Part shown: in pieces, positions 62,030 to 64,000 of the stretch
Position numbering within the stretch: the stretch's first letter is position 1
Layout of the letters: each line of letters begins with the position of its first letter
Origin: Prinia subflava
Taxonomy: Eukaryota > Chordata > Aves > Passeriformes > Cisticolidae
Assembly: GCF_021018805.1 (NCBI RefSeq)
Contig: NW_026960607.1
Coordinates: 1,180,501 to 1,244,500 of the forward strand
Reading direction: 5' to 3'
Length of the DNA: 64,000 bases
The notes under the pieces: model-generated
What the model was told of the DNA's origin: nothing
Database searches by the model: none
What the model saw: the letters and a program-made list of their open reading frames with translations, nothing else
Made by a program: the position numbers and the translations under genes

Positions 62030-63318
62030 GTTCCCCCTTTTTCTTTTTGGGCTATCCAAACTGACGTTAAGGCACGGTCGGCTAATTTGCACATGCATTG
62101 TATCAAGCAAGGCACTATTGTCAAAACTACTATGACAGCAATAAAGATCATTATACCAAAACGAATTAAATCCACAATCCACCCAGTGAGATTCCAAGAC
62201 TTCAGCCAATTGTCAAACGGAGTGTTCTCAACTACAAGATGTTTCATGTTGTCCCTCAACTGCGCTAACTGCTGATGTATCGACCGTGAGTGGTCTGATA
62301 AATTCATGCAGCACATGCCTTCAAACTCTTCGCATCCATGCCCCTGAGCCAAAAGAAGGAAGTCAATCGCGGCTCGGTTCTGGAGCACTGAATGGCGAAT
62401 GCCACTAACATCTTCAGCAAGCTCACTCAACAACTTCGTCGTTATGTTAATCTGTTTTCCTGTCCAGCAGGCTAAATGTTTCAGTTGTGTGAGGGCTTGT
62501 GCTGAAGCAACTCCTGGGGCAAAAATGGATGCTGAGATCACGGCTGGAGGCTGCCATAGGGTAACTTGATCTTTGCAGTTGGGACCTAGTTGAGACATAC
62601 TGCGCTTGACTCGTTGAGCCTTCCTTGGCAAGCCTAAAACCTGGTGAATGCTAGGTGCGAACAGAGTTAGTTTACCAAAATAACACGGTCCTCCGACACT
62701 GTTTGGAGGTACTGTGGACCATGCTCTATCTCCGCAAACTAAAAAGATTCCTGGTGGCAATCTCTTAGCAGCTGTTGTCAATTGCGTGACAGATCTGACC
62801 CAACTATTACAATACTCAGAGTAATTGTAATACAATGGTGAATGAGGGGACAGCCACGTAGCGTGGCCTTTCAATTGCTGCTCATCTATGATTAATAGAC
62901 TTGAATTCACTGCAAAGCGCCCAAAGACAAGACAATAGTTTCCTGGCACAGAACCTAAGAGATCAAGCTCCTGAGGTTCTGGACCAGCAGTTCGAAGGTT
63001 TCGCGCTATGGCAGCAGCTTGTGGCCCTAAAGCACCTTTTGGGTCAATGCTGACAGGGGTTAAAGACTTGAACTCTGCCATGGAGGTCAGTGGAACTCCA
63101 ATCAAGCAGGTTCTAAAAGGATTGGATGGCGTCGCTAGAGATAGACAAAAGGAATCCTGTTTAGTTTGTTTGGCCCAAGTAACCCACATGTTCTCCCTTG
63201 TGTCAATGTCAAACATCCCTGCTCTTATTTTTACTACCACACTGATTAAAACCAACACCCTCATGCTTAACATTTCACCCATTGTTAAAAGCACACAGTG
63301 TAGCACACAGGCTATCAA
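61975..63318 (-). CDS. env: env: alpha-type envelope glycoprotein, full length
   Basis: 447 codons on the minus strand. A hydrophobic signal (MRVLVLISVVVKIRAG, using a downstream Met) is followed by the SU N-terminus ENMWVTWA. SU has several N-glycosylation sites (NSS, NYS). The cleavage site RVKR fits furin; an internal fusion peptide region (ASIFAPGVASAQA) follows. TM has an immunosuppressive-type segment (LQNRAAIDFLLL), a CX6CC motif (CEEFEGMCC), a pre-membrane NLTGW and a membrane span. The tail ends in the LTR, the last 55 bases of the frame (to 61975) being U3. It resembles avian alpharetrovirus-type Env, unlike the gamma-type Env of the family F provirus. No break seen. Confidence 0.9.
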   Translation of the reverse strand: MIACVLHCVLLTMGEMLSMRVLVLISVVVKIRAGMFDIDTRENMWVTWAKQTKQDSFCLSLATPSNPFRTCLIGVPLTSMAEFKSLTPVSIDPKGALGPQAAAIARNLRTAGPEPQELDLLGSVPGNYCLVFGRFAVNSSLLIIDEQQLKGHATWLSPHSPLYYNYSEYCNSWVRSVTQLTTAAKRLPPGIFLVCGDRAWSTVPPNSVGGPCYFGKLTLFAPSIHQVLGLPRKAQRVKRSMSQLGPNCKDQVTLWQPPAVISASIFAPGVASAQALTQLKHLACWTGKQINITTKLLSELAEDVSGIRHSVLQNRAAIDFLLLAQGHGCEEFEGMCCMNLSDHSRSIHQQLAQLRDNMKHLVVENTPFDNWLKSWNLTGWIVDLIRFGIMIFIAVIVVLTIVPCLIQCMCKLADRALTSVWIAQKEKGGTVVEFLRYRGHDMLTDTI

Positions 63319-63395
63319 CCTAAAACCCTAACCAATAACTTATCGTGCCTCTAAGTGTCACACAACAACAGTGCAATGATATAGTATTAAAACAG

Positions 63396-64000
63396 TTAAT
63401 TTTCAGCACTCTCCGCGTCTTCTTGAGGTGCTTCAGGTAAGTCGTCGCTGTCTCTGTGAGTGTCACCGCCGGTTGGTATCTTTTCTTGTGGACACGCACG
63501 GGTAAAGCGACTCGGCACCCAGACAGGTCCTACTTCTCCTGCAGAAACACACATATAACCGCGACCATTAAACAAGACTGGACTGGGTCCCTGCCATTCA
63601 CCCGTTCGCATGTCTTTATGATATACGTAAAGTCCTGGAATTGCTTGTGGTCTCCCTTCTTTCACAGCCTGGTGGTGGATGACAACTGCAGGCTCTTCTC
63701 GCCCTTCTGCTAGGCATAAGTAATTTAAAGTGAACAGTACTTTAGATAAACGATTGGTCACATCTAGGTCATTGCTTTGTTTCTGTTTTGTGAGATACTC
63801 TTTCAGCGTCCGATGAGCCCGTTCCACAATGGCTTGGCCAGTAGGAGAGTGAGGAATCCCGGTAGTATGCTTGACTCCCCACTTTTGCAGAAACCTAGCA
63901 ACTCGTTGTCCCACATAAGCTGGACCATTGTCAGTTTTGATTTCTGCAGGCACTCCCATCACTGAAAAGCAAACAGTCAAATGTCTCTCAACGTGCAGAG
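63396..64000 (-). CDS. pol: pol: integrase core and C-terminus, 5' truncated by window edge
   Basis: Open to the right edge of the window (the frame continues in LHVERH before the core). It has the second catalytic Asp in IKTDNGPAY, the Glu in TGQAIVE and the C-terminal domain (GRGYMCVSA), then an acidic end (DDLPEAPQEDAESAEN) to the stop at 63396. It separates from env by about 77 bp. The zinc domain and first catalytic Asp are outside the window. The homologous piece in the deleted element lies at 13950-14100. Confidence 0.88.
   Translation of the reverse strand, partial: LHVERHLTVCFSVMGVPAEIKTDNGPAYVGQRVARFLQKWGVKHTTGIPHSPTGQAIVERAHRTLKEYLTKQKQSNDLDVTNRLSKVLFTLNYLCLAEGREEPAVVIHHQAVKEGRPQAIPGLYVYHKDMRTGEWQGPSPVLFNGRGYMCVSAGEVGPVWVPSRFTRACPQEKIPTGGDTHRDSDDLPEAPQEDAESAEN

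Larger units (their letters stand above)
61633..64000 (-). mobile_element. Family B ERV, 3' part, with full-length env
   Basis: On the minus strand: integrase (from the right edge to 63396), env (63318-61975), purine tract and 3' LTR (62029-61633). The integrase, Env tail and LTR are the same family as the deleted element at 11786-14656. Open integrase and env frames suggest it is younger than that copy. The rest lies outside the window. Confidence 0.87.

Overview
The window is bird nuclear DNA, most likely from a songbird. The evidence is 3' ends of CR1 LINEs, a decayed olfactory receptor gene, and many avian-type class II endogenous retroviruses (ERVs) that duplicate 6 bp of target. I found no intact host protein gene, RNA gene or CRISPR array. 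By my boundaries, ERV sequence covers about 60% of the 64 kb. Eleven insertions have both target-site duplications (TSDs) readable. Such density suggests a low-recombination region such as the W chromosome or a gene-poor block, but this is inference.

Layout from left to right: family A ERV running in from the left edge (1-3858, +); a 1.47 kb solo LTR (5303-6777, -); a truncated family D ERV (7756-9716, +); a heavily deleted family B ERV (11786-14656, +); solo LTRs (18329-18767, +; 18947-19274, -); an olfactory receptor pseudogene (about 19505-20046, -) and a CR1 end (20340-20484, +); family C ERV without env (20869-28056, +); family C solo LTR (29492-29816, -); a young, internally deleted family D ERV (29890-35886, +); a nearly complete provirus with a tRNA-Phe primer site and a gamma-type env, family F (39755-48256, +); solo LTRs at 48604-49169 (A, -), 53086-53455 (C, +) and 59011-59611 (A, +); LTR fragments (54237-54740, -); a decayed gammaretrovirus-like ERV (about 60148-61632, -), and a family B ERV with a full-length alpha-type env leaving through the right edge (61633-64000, -). 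The family letters are mine.

Gag, Pro and Pol of families C and F are ordered as in betaretroviruses, in three frames linked by -1 slippery heptamers that lie in the correct frame. The two LTRs of the family F provirus look identical over 324 bp. Its gag, pro and env are open and pol has one in-frame stop, so it is the youngest and most complete element here. Its alpha-like gag, tRNA-Phe primer site and mammalian-type gamma env match what I remember of the published TgERV-F family.

The most unusual observations are: (1) an array of U5 hairpins in family D, each with an 8-nt loop, with a covarying base pair, the last ending exactly at the LTR terminus; (2) a family D insertion with a correct TSD whose two ends are both U3 ends, in inverted orientation; (3) micro-Env proteins in two families, in which a signal peptide and the first residues of SU are joined directly to the membrane anchor; (4) a 51-bp tandem array carrying CTCF-like motifs inside a family D gag.
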